Assembly: GCA_013368315.1 (NCBI GenBank)
Contig: JAACJM010000152.1
Location: forward strand, 62,001 to 126,000
Direction of reading: 5' to 3'
DNA: 64,000 bases
From: Tetrapyrgos nigripes
Taxonomy: Eukaryota > Basidiomycota > Agaricomycetes > Agaricales > Campanellaceae
The position numbers were made by a program, and so were the translations under genes. The notes beneath the pieces were generated by a model that was not told where the DNA came from, did no database searches, and was given only the letters and a program-made list of their open reading frames with translations. Positions 1-10,941 of the stretch are shown piece by piece. Positions within the stretch are counted from its first letter, which is position 1. Every line of letters begins with the position of its first letter.

Positions 1-461
1 CGGCGAGATTGTATTACGACTCCGGCCTCCTTGTCCTTGTCTTGTTTCTGGCTTCATATTGAGTTTTCATTGATACAACGTAGCTCGAGCCTCGGACCGC
101 AAGGGTGATCATGAACAATTCAAAATCTGCGACTACCGAGCGTGATCCGGGTGGACAGTGGCGTAAAACACCTAGAGTCTTCGATTCCTCCCTTCTTGCG
201 AATCGTCTTGTGTCGTAAGTATAAACGTGGTAAGCTGCTTCAAGTTCGTCTTCCTCCCCTGAATCCTCTTGTGAATCCGAGGCGCAGAGAGCCACGCAGA
301 ACATGAGGCATGACGATCATGAAGATAGGTGCGTAAGATAAAAATGCAATTCGTCTGATGATGACTGGCAGCAATTCTTACATACTACGCCGCACAAGAC
401 ATTTGCAACTTTGCTTGACGAGAAAGTCCAACGTCTTATTGACATATCGTTCCTTCTACAG

Positions 462-582
462 AGCTGAATGTACTGTCTGCGCAGATCCCGTATCTGACAG
501 ATTCTTCCGTGCACCCTGCAATCATGTATACTACGTAGAGTGCCTCGAAAACCTCATAAATTCCTGGCAGCAACATTGTAGA
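462..582 (+). CDS. RING-type zinc-finger protein, single recognisable exon (fragment)
   Basis: The frame reads a Cys-x2-Cys pair, 11 residues later a Cys-x-His, then a further Cys four residues on (ECTVC ... APCNHVYYVEC), followed by a Leu-rich helix start. This is the first half of a RING or RBR-type E3 ligase finger, which binds zinc and contacts an E2. The exon is bounded by CTACAG at 456-461 and by GTAAGT at 583. No second half of the finger is readable in the next 120 bases, so the gene is either spliced in a way I cannot follow or truncated. Upstream, 340-450 has an open, charged frame that could be a preceding exon, but the phases do not join. The neighbouring gene on the other strand is the membrane protein ending at 703. 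Confidence 0.45.
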
Positions 583-702
583 GTAAGTAGTATGATACTA
601 CAAAGCATTATGATCGTCTGTGGCACGCAGTGCCACAATTCTGCTACGGTCCCCAATCAAAGGTAAAAACCGTACTCTCGTGAAAATCCGTAGTCGAGGC
701 GT

Positions 703-2108
703 CTAAAAACCAGAGATATCAAGCTTCAGAAGCTGGTTTGATCTCTCTCTTCTTCCAGAACAGCCAGATTTTGAGAAGATCCTACAACATAACATGACTG
801 GGGCATCAACTTCCATCAATTAGAGTTCATACCTCATGCGTTCCGAATATAAGAACCGCAGCGGTTGGAACTAGCGCAAAAGACGTAGATATCAAGTCTG
901 AAAGCCGAGGAAACATCTTCAACTCACAGCAAGCGAGCACTATATTGAGGTCTGCAAGACCATTATCTGGATCTTTCATGAGAATCACAAGGAGGAATAG
1001 AAGGCCTGTCCTGTAAATTATCTCGGCGCTTCATTTTCATAGACAGGGCACCTTGAAGGTCGGACTTACACGACTGAAATCAAACCGAAAACCGAAAAGA
1101 GCGTAACCCGGATGAACATTGATCGGAAAGCTCTGGCACCGGTGCGCAGGACCGAGGAACGTTTCCTGAGCCGCCAATAGATGATAACTTCAGCCCCAAT
1201 CAACACGAATGAATCAGTCAGAATGATGGGTAACTCGGAGTAACTATTATTGAAGGGCCTACCATTGAGTACCAGGACAGGAACAAGGAAGGACACCACA
1301 AGTGCAGCAGTTAACCTTCCCCTGAGATAGCTTTTTCAGTTCGCATTTAAGGAAATTTCGAGATGGACACAAACGGTATGATTGTCTCCAGACTGCAATA
1401 GGATATCATCGAGAAGTGAGTTTCTTCCAGCAGTAGTCCAACCTTTCCATCCACCATCAATATCGCAATCAACAATTAGGAAGACGGGAGATGATCTTAC
1501 CATCAGTGATACGACCATAACGATGAAGAAGACACCATAAGGTAGGAGCAAAATCTGTTCTCCCCTATCAAAAGGCCCGAAATGAGGCAGAACATCACTC
1601 ACCATCAAGTTCCAGAATCGTCCTCCCTTGATTCCTTTTCCAGTCAGGCTGGTGTAGACGTTGAAGTAAAGCTAGACGACAATGATCAGTACCCAAGGTA
1701 AAGATGACGATTGGGCCCGCAGTCTTACTTGAACGACTAAGCATAATGTCGCCCCAGCAGCGCTGAAAATAATACGAATTAGTATCCTGGAGATATCTAG
1801 TATTATATCGGAGCTCACTAGGGAGGGGCAGCGTATGTCAAAGACGCTTGCGTCAAACATAACGCAAAGGGAGGCTCGCGGTTATGATCTTGTCCAGCAA
1901 AAAACAGCAGCAGATACGATGTGCAAAAGACCATCCAGGAAATAAAGAAGTTGTACCATGTCATTTGCCGTCCCACAGAAGAGAACTGCGCTGTGAAAAG
2001 AACGGCAACAGACCCTATAAGGCCGATTACCTGGAGGGCAAGAAAGACGGGGAGGCGAACACCGAGATCGACAAGGTGCTCTGGACCTGGGGACAAATCA
2101 ATGAGCAA
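703..2108 (-). pseudogene. Multi-pass (7TM-like) membrane protein, nine-segment spliced gene with one in-frame TGA
   Basis: Start ATG is at 2108. Exons I can join with conserved phases are 2108-1819, 1762-1729, 1671-1603, 1554-1501, 1392-1070, 1010-928, 897-834 and 783-703, each bounded by GT and AG, with introns of about 30-110 bp. The product has several strongly hydrophobic segments (for example FLALQVIGLIGSVAVLF, WMVFCTSYLLLFF, ILLLPYGVFFIVMVVSLM, AALVVSFLVPVLVL), short basic loops (WRLRKRSS) and a charged cytoplasmic tail ending LKLDISGF. This matches a large family of basidiomycete 7TM proteins that resemble GPCRs; the ligand is unknown. A TGA at 1338-1336 interrupts exon 5 in frame. 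No intron with correct phase removes it, so this copy is probably a pseudogene or a recent nonsense allele. Confidence 0.6.
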
Positions 2109-2277
2109 CGCTAGTAGCCTGTCGGACGAGTGCTTGCTTTATACCTGTGGATGCTTCATAGATATCCATAGTCCGCAGCTGAAAAGCCATCGACGGGGGC
2201 AAGATACGTAAGGATCGGCTCTGCCGACTTTGGGGGCGCGGAAAAGTGCTAATAGCTGTCCTGGGTCGGTTGCGTGA

Positions 2278-2335
2278 ATTCTGCGTGCCACTCCTGCGTG
2301 CCACCTGCGTGCCAGTACCTTACCTGCGTGCCAAT
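2278..2335. repeat. CTGCGTGCC repeat cluster 1
   Basis: Four copies of CTGCGTGCCA within 58 bases, separated by 3-10 bases. The same unit returns in both orientations at 2965-3095 and 3368-3428. Confidence 0.7.
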
Positions 2336-2362
2336 TAGCCGACCCCGGAATTAGGCGAGCTG

Positions 2363-2467
2363 CTGCGACGCTCCTGTCCCCATTAGGGGTGACTTCCACA
2401 ATCAGGCACGTAGGCCTGATCGCAGTCCGTCCATCCACCCACTGTCTATTTATCTGTAGTATATGTA
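2363..2467. repeat. Direct repeat, copy A (about 105 bp)
   Basis: About 95% identical to 2588-2702 over its length. Each copy holds a small dyad (CCCCATTAGGGG) and a second dyad around CAGGCACGTAGGCCTG, then a C-rich stretch and CTGTAGTATATGTA. It may be the remains of an LTR, since it ends in TATATGTA, but no TG...CA ends or coding region are visible. Confidence 0.65.
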
Positions 2468-2587
2468 CATGTATAGGATGTATGTATGTAAATACTTTTG
2501 TAACGAGGTGTAGTTTACTAGTACATATATCTAGAAGTGAGCAAGAACCTCGAGAAATCTCGACTTATAATCAAATTGAATTAATTC

Positions 2588-2702
2588 TGCTCCGACGCTC
2601 TGATACTCCTATCCCCATTAGGGGCGACTCCACAATCAGGCACGTAGGCCTGATCGCAGTCCGTCCATCCACCCACTGTCTATTTATCTGTAGTATATGT
2701 AT
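2588..2702. repeat. Direct repeat, copy B (about 105-115 bp)
   Basis: Second copy of the unit at 2363-2467, same orientation, 225 bp downstream. The copies differ mainly at the left edge and by single-base changes inside. Confidence 0.65.
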
Positions 2703-2964
2703 AAATTGGATACATACCTTAACGCACTTTAAGGGAAAAAGCAGATCAAGGACGGTCCGTGTGGTGTTGGTTTTTAAATCACTAGAACAGCCGAAATTTC
2801 AAATGAATATGATTTGTTGACTCAGCGACAAGTAAACGGGTCATGTATTGTCCTTATACTGCCCAAGTATCAGTTTTGATAACTCTGGAGCTGGAACGCA
2901 AGTGGCACATATTATAATTCTATCTATTATGGCGCAAATATTATTTTCGACGCGTTGGGGACTG

Positions 2965-3095
2965 GCACGCAGATGGCACGCAGGTGGCACGCAGGTATAT
3001 GTGACCTGCGTGCCGGCCCGATCGATCTGCGTGCCACCCGATCGATCTGCGTGTCATCCGATGGCTCGGAGTGTATGTCGACAGGCCTGCGTGTC
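2965..3095. repeat. GGCACGCAG / CTGCGTGCC cluster 2 with orientation switch
   Basis: Three GGCACGCAG units lie at 2965-2995, then three CTGCGTGCC/GTC units at 3004-3055 in the opposite sense, the latter two preceded by CCGATCGAT. The cluster therefore forms a loose inverted repeat. Confidence 0.65.
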
Positions 3096-3367
3096 AGTTT
3101 TTGAACACAGGAATCGACTTGAAAAGCTCATCTTGGATTGAAAATCAAGGTGTAGTACTCATAGTTGATGATACTAGGCTCAAGATACATTATTGAGATA
3201 AAATTTAGGCCGAAATGAGCCCTTGGAGGCATTATTGATGGTAGTGAGCTATACATAACACTGTATTCCCATCCGAAATCGAAGAATAAACATTACTAAA
3301 CGTTCATGTCCTGCAAAAGAAGTGAAATTGTGCTCATCTACAAAACTTAAATACATGGTACTTATAT

Positions 3368-3428
3368 ACGAGTGACACGCAGGCACGCAGGTACTGGCAC
3401 GCAGGCACGCAGGCACGGCACGCAGAAT
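3368..3428. repeat. GGCACGCAG cluster 3
   Basis: Five to six GCACGCAG units in 60 bases, one orientation. No coding potential. The rest of 3100-4069 holds no gene I can support. Confidence 0.6.
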
Positions 3429-3965
3429 TCCACATACCGGTCCTGGGTATGTACGAAACTTGAAAGAGTGTATGAAGTAGGCAGTGTGGAGGTGTAGGAG
3501 CTTTAAGTTACTACACTTCCACCCACAGAGAATGGGTGATATATATACTAGCTTGGAATAGTGAACGTTGGCTGCTGGAAGGCCATGCTGATAGTAATGC
3601 CAACATCAGGCGAAGTAGATAGTACTCCACAGTCTCTATTGGTGAAGCAAAACTGAGGTCAAACATTATGGCACGGCGCGGCTAGAATTTGGCTAGGATA
3701 AGGAATTACCAGACCATTCAATCCTCCGTGGCGTTAATGAAAAATGATCTCTACGAAGAAAATGTTCAGGTAGATACTGGCCCTTTAATCCCTGAAGATC
3801 TGAGCAGATCTGAGCCTCAACGCACGTTGTTGATAGTGTCAAGTTGATATGGCTGAGCGATCCTCTGCGACCTTGATGCCAAGCTGATGGAGAATATGGC
3901 TCGGAATTTGATAGAAGCCGGTACCGAACAGTTGACAGCGCTCATTTAGCGCTCGCCATTCCTTT

Positions 3966-4014
3966 GGGCCTCGTCATTGCCACACGCAGTGGTGGCCCAC
4001 ATCTCCTTCATCTT
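3966..4014. repeat. Dispersed hairpin element (GGCCTCGT ... GTGGCCCACA ... CTTCAT), copy 1
   Basis: Order of parts: GGCCTCGT, a GCCAC...GTGGC hairpin, CCCACA, CCTTCAT. The same order occurs at 41275-41320 and at 62028-62072, just after the Helitron stop codon. It ends 55 bases before the copia insertion. Confidence 0.55.
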
Positions 4015-4074
4015 ACTTGACATCGAGGTACAGAAGGTTCTTTTTTCCCCCCTTTCAGTTCAGTTCCTCTTACG

Positions 4075-4442
4075 TGTTGAATTGGCGCATTCAGTTGCAG
4101 CCATCAACGTCATCTATGTAGAACAATAGTAGTAGTTATAAATAGAACAATAAGATTATATAGACAATAAATGTAGTATGACAATAGTGTACGAAACTAG
4201 CATTGTGCTATCAAGTACAATAGAATCTTATTGTTACTCTAGTATTAGTTTACATATATTTGTACCTCCTCAAAGGTATATAAGGACTCGTAGATAGTCC
4301 TCCAAATAACAAGTTTTATACTTAACTCTCATCGCTCAATAAGCCTCTTACAAGCCTTACAAGCTACTCTCTATCCACAGGTAAGTTGCGTAGTTGCCAC
4401 TGCGTTTAGTAGTGTACAGGACCGTACCATGCCTGCTTAACA
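4075..4442 (+). repeat. 5' LTR
   Basis: 368 bp, TG...CA ends with the inverted terminus TGTTGA/TTAACA. It holds a TATATAAGG box near 4277 that probably drives the genomic RNA, and a region with GGTAAGTTGCG near the 3' end. Confidence 0.93.
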
Positions 4443-4455
4443 GGTTATGGGCCCC
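4443..4455 (+). promoter_or_regulatory. Primer binding site, complementary to the anticodon arm of initiator tRNA-Met
   Basis: Directly after the LTR stands GGTTATGGGCCCC. Its complement contains GGGCCCATAACC, which is the anticodon stem-loop of eukaryotic initiator tRNA-Met (anticodon CAT), not the tRNA 3' end. Priming by a cleaved half-tRNA is established for Drosophila copia; I infer the same here. Confidence 0.75.
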
Positions 4456-4760
4456 GAAGGCCCTTGGGAGCGCCTTCAATGGCTGCAAACCATAGACTTC
4501 GCATACTACCTGGATGGCGCCTTCATGGCAGCCTGTGGCGCCCTTTGTGGCAGCCTGCGTCGCCTTTAATGGCTTGACGATACGTCCAACAGCGCAGGAC
4601 TTACGTCCAGCTGCAGTTGTTGACGATCTAGGGGAGTAGTCACTGTCATGGCACGTTCATTGCTGCCTCTCTTCACTTTCGCATGGCACATTTATTGCTG
4701 CCTTCTTATGCTGCATATGGATAAATGCTGACAGTTGACCTTCCCCAGAACTTATCAAAC

Positions 4761-6596
4761 ATGTCTTCCAACGTTTTGATGACCACTGTCCCTGTCTTCT
4801 CTGGTGTTGATTTCAACATCTGGGCTGACATTCTTCTCTCCTGGCTCCAGGTCACTGGACTTAGTTCAGTCCTTGGCTCTGATCGCCCTAGCGACGCCAC
4901 CGTGAGTTCTGTCTCTCCTCTATCTGCTGCAGATACGGCAGCTCAAGCTGAGGCTATCACGGCGGCTCTAAAGAAACAGGCCGACTGGGATGAGAAGAAC
5001 AATAAGACCATTGGATCAATCAAGCTTCGTCTTTCTCCTGCTATTCGTCAGAAGACACTCGGTATGACTAGTGCCAAAGAAATTTGGACTACTCTCAAAA
5101 ATACCTACGGGAAACCTGGTGTTTCCGCAGTCTACACCGACTTTAAATGTGCCACTTCCATCACCATTCCTAACGACGCTAATCCTAGTGCTACGATCGA
5201 ACTTATTCGCATGCACTTCGATAGGGTTAGTGCCGCTGGTATCTCTACTGATACTACCGACTCCACAACTCCAAACGTTTCCATTACGAAAATCCCCAAT
5301 TTCCTCATAGTCATGTTCATCATATCGAAACTCCCTCCCAGATATGAGTATATCATCAATCAATATACTCAATTATCTATCTCACAAATCGACAATCAAG
5401 ATCTTGATGAACTGCAAAGCGAGATTGTCAATGTCTGGGAATCTCGCCAAGGGGCTTTGAAAGGAAAACCACAGGCCAACCGTCTTTCAGCTGTCAAGCG
5501 AAAGGACGGTAATCCTAGTTTCCAACAGCAGCAGCAGCAGCGCCCTAGTGGCAGCAGCAGCAGCGCTAACGGAGATAATAAAGGAAAAGGCAAGGGAAAG
5601 GGAAAGGGCAAAGCTCATTTCCGTCGAGGAGGTCGAGCTGGAAAAAACGAACAGGCCAAGAGACAGGGCCAGGCACATCTCGTGCATGGGGATATGTCTC
5701 CCATGATGCACACAGTCACCTTTGTCGACACGCCCGCTGCAGTTGATTCCCGTACCAAAAGAGCTATCAATCTTGCACGTGATATTGGCGTGAGACCATC
5801 TGACCGATTCAGATGCCGATATGGGATGCGCTCAGGAAGAAGATGCCAGTTGGAACGAGGACACTCTGGTGAACACCTCGGAACTCGGAAGTGTGTTTGG
5901 CTCCACAACGATGGAGTCAGGTGTAAAGGTACCGCAGGACACAAGGACCCCTGTTCCACTTATCGACCGTCTTGCCTCGGATCCTGCTGCCGAGATAATG
6001 GAGTGCGGAATTCACCTTGGGGAGAGATTCCAGAATCCCAAGGACCCTCTCCACATCTATGGGGAAGGAGCAACTCCATTCTGAGCAGTAGTGAATGCCT
6101 GTGCATCAACAGGCACTCTTTCTCTGGTCCAACGCGAGATGCAAAGTGGCTCACTGCCTGCACATCCCAGTGGCATGACCACTCAGTCCTTACCCTCCAG
6201 TCGTGTTGCAAGCCCAACACCTGGAACGACTTCAACGGGATGGGAATGGCTAACTCCTCATCTCGAAAACGAGGATGGAAGGTACGACGAGCTGCTCGAT
6301 TGGCAGAGAGACGCAACAGTCGGACTAGGAGGAATGGAAATGGAGGAGGAATTACCATCCAGGGTCCTGACTCCGAGTTCAATGCCAGAACTCCGGAGCA
6401 TGTCTCCGAGCCTATCTGGCACCAGCGACCTCGAGTATATGTCGACTCCGCGATCGCTCAGCAGGATGAGCCACTCTACAGATCCCGGAGAGGCAACTTC
6501 GTCAGCGAGTATTGCCGCAGTAGGGGCATGGTCAGACGGAATTCCAAGTCCAAGACCTTCTACACCCGCCATGGTTATCGGCAGTGCCGCAAATAA
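4761..6596 (+). CDS. gag: Copia gag polyprotein with long C-terminal frame
   Basis: Start ATG at 4761 (MSSNVLMTT) is preferred; an in-frame ATG exists at 4725. Residues 1-240 have the copia-type gag fold signs: FSGVDFNIWADILLSWL near the start, a TLKNTYGKPG stretch and SKLPPRYEYIINQYTQ. Around 260-300 comes a Gln/Ser-rich then Gly-Lys repeat region (GKGKGKGKGK), likely RNA binding. The usual CCHC knuckle is absent; instead a Cys/His-rich stretch (RCQLERGHSGEHLG, then RCKGTAGHKDPC) follows. The frame stays open to 6596, overlapping the pol frame for about 0.5 kb, so the last 200 residues may not be the translated product. Virus-like particle formation is the expected role. Confidence 0.8.
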   Translation: MSSNVLMTTVPVFSGVDFNIWADILLSWLQVTGLSSVLGSDRPSDATVSSVSPLSAADTAAQAEAITAALKKQADWDEKNNKTIGSIKLRLSPAIRQKTLGMTSAKEIWTTLKNTYGKPGVSAVYTDFKCATSITIPNDANPSATIELIRMHFDRVSAAGISTDTTDSTTPNVSITKIPNFLIVMFIISKLPPRYEYIINQYTQLSISQIDNQDLDELQSEIVNVWESRQGALKGKPQANRLSAVKRKDGNPSFQQQQQQRPSGSSSSANGDNKGKGKGKGKGKAHFRRGGRAGKNEQAKRQGQAHLVHGDMSPMMHTVTFVDTPAAVDSRTKRAINLARDIGVRPSDRFRCRYGMRSGRRCQLERGHSGEHLGTRKCVWLHNDGVRCKGTAGHKDPCSTYRPSCLGSCCRDNGVRNSPWGEIPESQGPSPHLWGRSNSILSSSECLCINRHSFSGPTRDAKWLTACTSQWHDHSVLTLQSCCKPNTWNDFNGMGMANSSSRKRGWKVRRAARLAERRNSRTRRNGNGGGITIQGPDSEFNARTPEHVSEPIWHQRPRVYVDSAIAQQDEPLYRSRRGNFVSEYCRSRGMVRRNSKSKTFYTRHGYRQCRK

Positions 6597-9500
6597 TTAT
6601 GGTTGGTCCCTAGACTCTGAGGTGTCTGGCATGGACAACGGTTATCTCAGGTCAGATCTCACTTCAGATCTTATGAATAAAAGTACTGATGCGCTTTTTC
6701 CAGCAGCTCGTAATATGGAAGCAGGTTCTTCATGTATATATTTATTACATACCGCTCCTCTGGGTTTAACAACCCCTTTTATTTATAATGAACTGTACAC
6801 TAGCCCTGGCGGCAACAATAAATATTTATGTGCCTGTGGCACTTTGTTTTCATTATGCCAGAAGTGTAAGAAGAAGAGATCTAATACTGTCAAAATCCAC
6901 TTTGGTGATGGATGGTTACTTGACTCTGGAGCATCAGCGCATTTTACGTTCGACATCAATGACTTTGTTGAATTGAGTTATATAAAACCAATTCCAGTGA
7001 AAACTGCCAATGGATTCACGAATATTCGTGCATCTGGAACAGTCCTGATCTCTCAACGTAAAAGAGTTATGAAATTAGATCTGGTCTATTACATTCCCGA
7101 TCTAAATCAACGACTCTTATCTGTCGGTCAATTCTTAAATGACAACATGCTTATGCGCGGTAACTCCGATCATATCACCATTTCGAGAAATAAAACATTC
7201 TTGACATTCTCAAAGCGTATACCGGAAGAAACGCTATACTATCTTCCACACAAGTCGAAAATTGTCGCTTCTAAAGCCAATCTTTTGATTTATCTTATCA
7301 ACTACGAGATCTTACATCGTCGTATAGGGCATCCCTCTCGTGATGTTCTAAAACATGTCCGACAACACACCCTTGGCACTCCTGAATTCATCATTCTGAA
7401 GGAGCTTCCTTTGTGCAAAGGCTGTCTTGAAGGCAAAACTCCCAAACAAGCTTACCCTCCTAACCAACGACGTGCTACTCGTCCTTTCCAAATTATCCAT
7501 ACGGATTTGAAGGAATTCCCCACGATCTCTTACCACAAGTACAAGTATATAATCGTCTTCTTTGATGATTACACTTCAGATGCTTGGGTATGATTTCTTA
7601 AAGACAAGATACAACCACTAACTGCCACTCGTCAGTTCCTTGCGATGGTAGAAACTCAATATAAGACGAAAGTCGAACAGTGGATGTCTGATATGGGTGG
7701 TGAATTCATCAAAGGCACCTACCGAGAAATGTTACTTGAGAAGGGTATTAGAATCCTTAAAAGTGCACCATCCATTCATCAACAGAATGGTCGAGCGGAG
7801 CGCTTTATACGCACCCTAATGGATAAGGCACTGGCAATGATGAAACTAGCATGTCTACCTGAATCTTGGTGGGAATATGCTGTCTGTCATGGATTGTATG
7901 TCTATCGACGTACTCCCTTACGACAACACAAATGGATAACTCCATTTGAAATGCTTGAAAAGGAAAAACCACGTATCGATCATTTGCGAGTTTTTGGCTG
8001 TGGAGCTTATGTCTTTAAACCCGAGGAAACTCGAAAGAACAAACTCGCTTCCAAGTCAGAACTCATGACGTATCTTGGTGTAGCACCAGGAGAACGTGGA
8101 AATCTTTTCATGCGTACAAACAATGCGGAATTTACATCCCTGCAAGCCGTGTTTGAGGAAGACTTCTTTCCTCGATGTAAAACTCAATCTCATGGTTCGA
8201 AACAACTTCCTATTGAGTTGTCGCAAAGCGATGACACTCCTCCACCACAACCAATCCCTGACGATGATGATGAAGATTTTGATCATCGTCCTCCTCGCAT
8301 CCCTTCCATAAGGAGACCTGATCAGCTTCGTGACGACGAACCTGAACAGGATCCACCGCCTTCGTCCCCGGATAGTGACTTAGAATCAAGAAGGCCTATA
8401 ACGCCACCTCCAAGGGAGACACCACATCCTGAGGCACCTCGAAAAGTCACTAGACCAAGACGGGATTACAGAGAACCAACACGTCGAAGCGAGCGTGTTA
8501 GTGAACCAAACAAACGGTACGGAGATAAACACCCTGTACAAGTTACACGCGATCTTGAACCTCAAATCGCAGCTGATAAAAGAGCGGAAGCAAAAGCTAA
8601 CGCAGAGAGAGACGCTCGGAAAGAACACTGATGTCAACAAGCTGCAGAGCAACAGGTTCCCGGACCTAGTTCTGCATCTGGAAGCACACCCCAGGGGGAG
8701 CAGCAAGCCGAGAGTGATGACTCTGCATGCCCTGAATCAGAACATATGGCAGAACCATGCCAGGAAGGGGGAGTATCTATAAACTTCTTGCTTATGCAGG
8801 CAGTTGCTCCTGGAGAAATCGATTCCCACTTGCTTATTCAGAAAGTTACTTCGAAGAATGATGGGAATCAACCGAATGTTCGTAATATTCGCAAATGGAC
8901 ATTCAAAGATATTGCACTCTTACCTAAAGATGTGCAGGAGGAATGGAAAGTCGCTTGCCGCGAAGAACTAGAGGCTCTTCGCAAGCGCGACACCTATGAA
9001 TTGGTCGAAAGACCTACAGATAGGAAAGTCATCAAAAACCGATGGGTCTTCGACATCAAGTCTGATGGTCGTAAAAAGGCAAGACTCGTTGCAAAAGGTT
9101 TTTCACAGATCGAAGGCATAGACTTTGATCAAGTATATTCGCCTGTTGTTCGATTTGAGACTGTGCGCTTAATCTTCGCTTTAGCTGCACTTAAGGGTTG
9201 GCACGTGTCCGATGTCGACGTCCGATCAGCCTATTTATATGGCTTACTTGATGAAGAAATCTATATGGAACAACCAGAAGCCTTTAAAGAAAAGGGACAA
9301 GAGCATAAAGTCGTCCGGCTTCTTCGTGCTCTTTACGGACTCAAACAAGCAGGACTTGCATGGTGGAAAAGTCTTGATAAGTCCATGGCGGAACTTGGTT
9401 TTAAACGAATCATTTCCGATGCCGGAATCTTCATTCACAAACGCTATGACGCCAACAATGATCTTATTGAAAATTCTATCGTTATTGCCGTAGTCTATGT

Positions 9501-10452
9501 GGATGACGCTCTATTCTGTGGAGCTAACAAAACCTTAGTCTTACGACTCAAAGGAAACTTTATGAAGAGATGGGAATGTAGGGATCTAGGCGATGCCAAA
9601 GAATTCCTTAGGATGAGAATTACCAGGAAAGGCAGCAAGGTCTCTTTAGACCAGTGCGCTTATCTGGATAAAATCCTAGAGACATATGGAATGCAAAATG
9701 CAAAAGTTTCTGCTACCCCATTACCCACCAATTATCACCCTCTTCCTCTTCCAAAAGACGCTCCTGTCAACTATACTCTTCGTCAAAGTTATCAGGAGAT
9801 AATCGGATCCTTACTCTATTTAATGTTAGGAACACGTCCTGATATCTCCTTTGCTGTCACAAAACTTGCGCAATTTGCTGCAAACCCCTCACAAGAACAC
9901 TACAATAAGGCGAAAGACATTTGCCGCTACCTCGTTGGCACTAGAAAATATGCTCTTGTATACAACGGTCGAGGGGGTGAAGGCTTATCAGCCTATACAG
10001 ACTCCAATTGGGGATCAGATCCTGGATGTCACAAATCTCAAACTGGCTTCTTTCTACAATTAGCCCAAGCACCATTTAGCTGGACGTCTAGACAACAAAA
10101 AACCGTTGCCCTATCTTCGACTGAAGCTGAATACATGGCACTTAGTGACTGCAGTCGACAAGTATGCTGGTTCAAGACTCTTCTCAGTGAAATTGAATAT
10201 CCTCTCCACGCTATTCCAATTTACAGTGACAATCAGGGATCAATTTTTATTGCATCAAACCCTGTCACAGATAAGTGAACCAAGCACATTGATATTCGAT
10301 ATCATTTTGTTCGAGAAAAAGTCATCGACGAGACAGTCAAGTTATTCTTCATTGAAGGAAGCAATAACCCTGCAGATCTACTCACTAAAGCTCTAGATCG
10401 AGTAAAGTTTGAGAAATTCAGGAAACAATTAGGACTTCAGTTTTATAATTGA
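6085..10452 (+). pseudogene. pol: Copia pol polyprotein (protease-integrase-RT-RNase H), interrupted by three in-frame TGA codons
   Basis: A single frame, +1 relative to gag, runs from 6085 to the TGA at 10450-10452. It carries the protease motif DSGASAHF (about 6920), a gag-pre-integrase His/Cys region (HRRIGHPS ... CKGC, 7315-7430), the integrase core (HTDLKEF, FFDDYTS, later HQQNGRAERF), a Pro-rich acidic linker (8220-8480), reverse transcriptase with YVDD at 9496-9507, and RNase H (YTDSNWGSD, SSTEAEYMA, YSDNQGS). In-frame TGA codons stand at 7591-7593 inside integrase, 8629-8631 in the linker and 10276-10278 in RNase H; another at 6082-6084 bounds the frame upstream. Homology continues straight through each, so they are point changes, not frameshifts. 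Confidence 0.88.
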
Positions 10453-10559
10453 AGAAAGTCCTATAAATCGCATCGAAAATATCGAGACACTGGATCCCTT
10501 CCTTCCATGGCTGCTTACAGCACCTACCTATGCTTACACGCACTACTGTGCTGCTTAGC

Positions 10560-10568
10560 AAGGGGGAG
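10560..10568 (+). other. Polypurine tract
   Basis: AAGGGGGAG lies immediately before the 3' LTR and is the expected plus-strand primer site. Confidence 0.8.
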
Positions 10569-10936
10569 TGTTGAATTGGCGCATTCAGTTGCAGCCATCA
10601 ACGTCATCTATGTAGAACAATAGTAGTAGTTATAAATAGAACAATAAGATTATATAGACAATAAATGTAGTACGACAATAGTGTATGAAACTAGCATTGT
10701 GCTATCAAGTACAATAGAATCTTATTGTTACTCTAGTATTAGTTTACATATATTTGTACCTCCTCAAAGGTATATAAGGACTCGTAGATAGTCCTCCAAA
10801 TAACAAGTTTTATACTTAACTCTCATCGCTCAATAAGCCTCTTACAAGCCTTACAAGCTACTCTCTGTCCACAGGTAAGTTGCGTAGTTGCCACTGCGTT
10901 TAGTAGTGTACAGGACCGTACCATGCCTGCTTAACA
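10569..10936 (+). repeat. 3' LTR
   Basis: 368 bp, same length and ends as the 5' LTR. Visible differences are one T/C, one C/T and one A/G. Confidence 0.93.
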
Positions 10937-10941
10937 TTACG

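Larger units (their letters stand above)
4075..10936 (+). mobile_element. Ty1/copia LTR retrotransposon, full length, 6862 bp
   Basis: The element is bounded by two 368-bp LTRs starting TGTTGA and ending TTAACA, with a perfect 5-bp target duplication TTACG at 4070-4074 and 10937-10941. The internal order is primer site, gag, protease, integrase, reverse transcriptase, RNase H, polypurine tract, which is the Pseudoviridae/copia order. The LTRs differ at only about three positions, all transitions, so insertion is recent. Despite this, pol contains in-frame TGA codons, so this copy is probably non-autonomous at the protein level. Confidence 0.95.

Noticed and set aside
1336..1338. Intron that would remove the TGA in the membrane protein
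   Set aside because: GTTTGT...CTCAG at 1377-1325 looks like an intron, but no donor in the area leaves the right phase.
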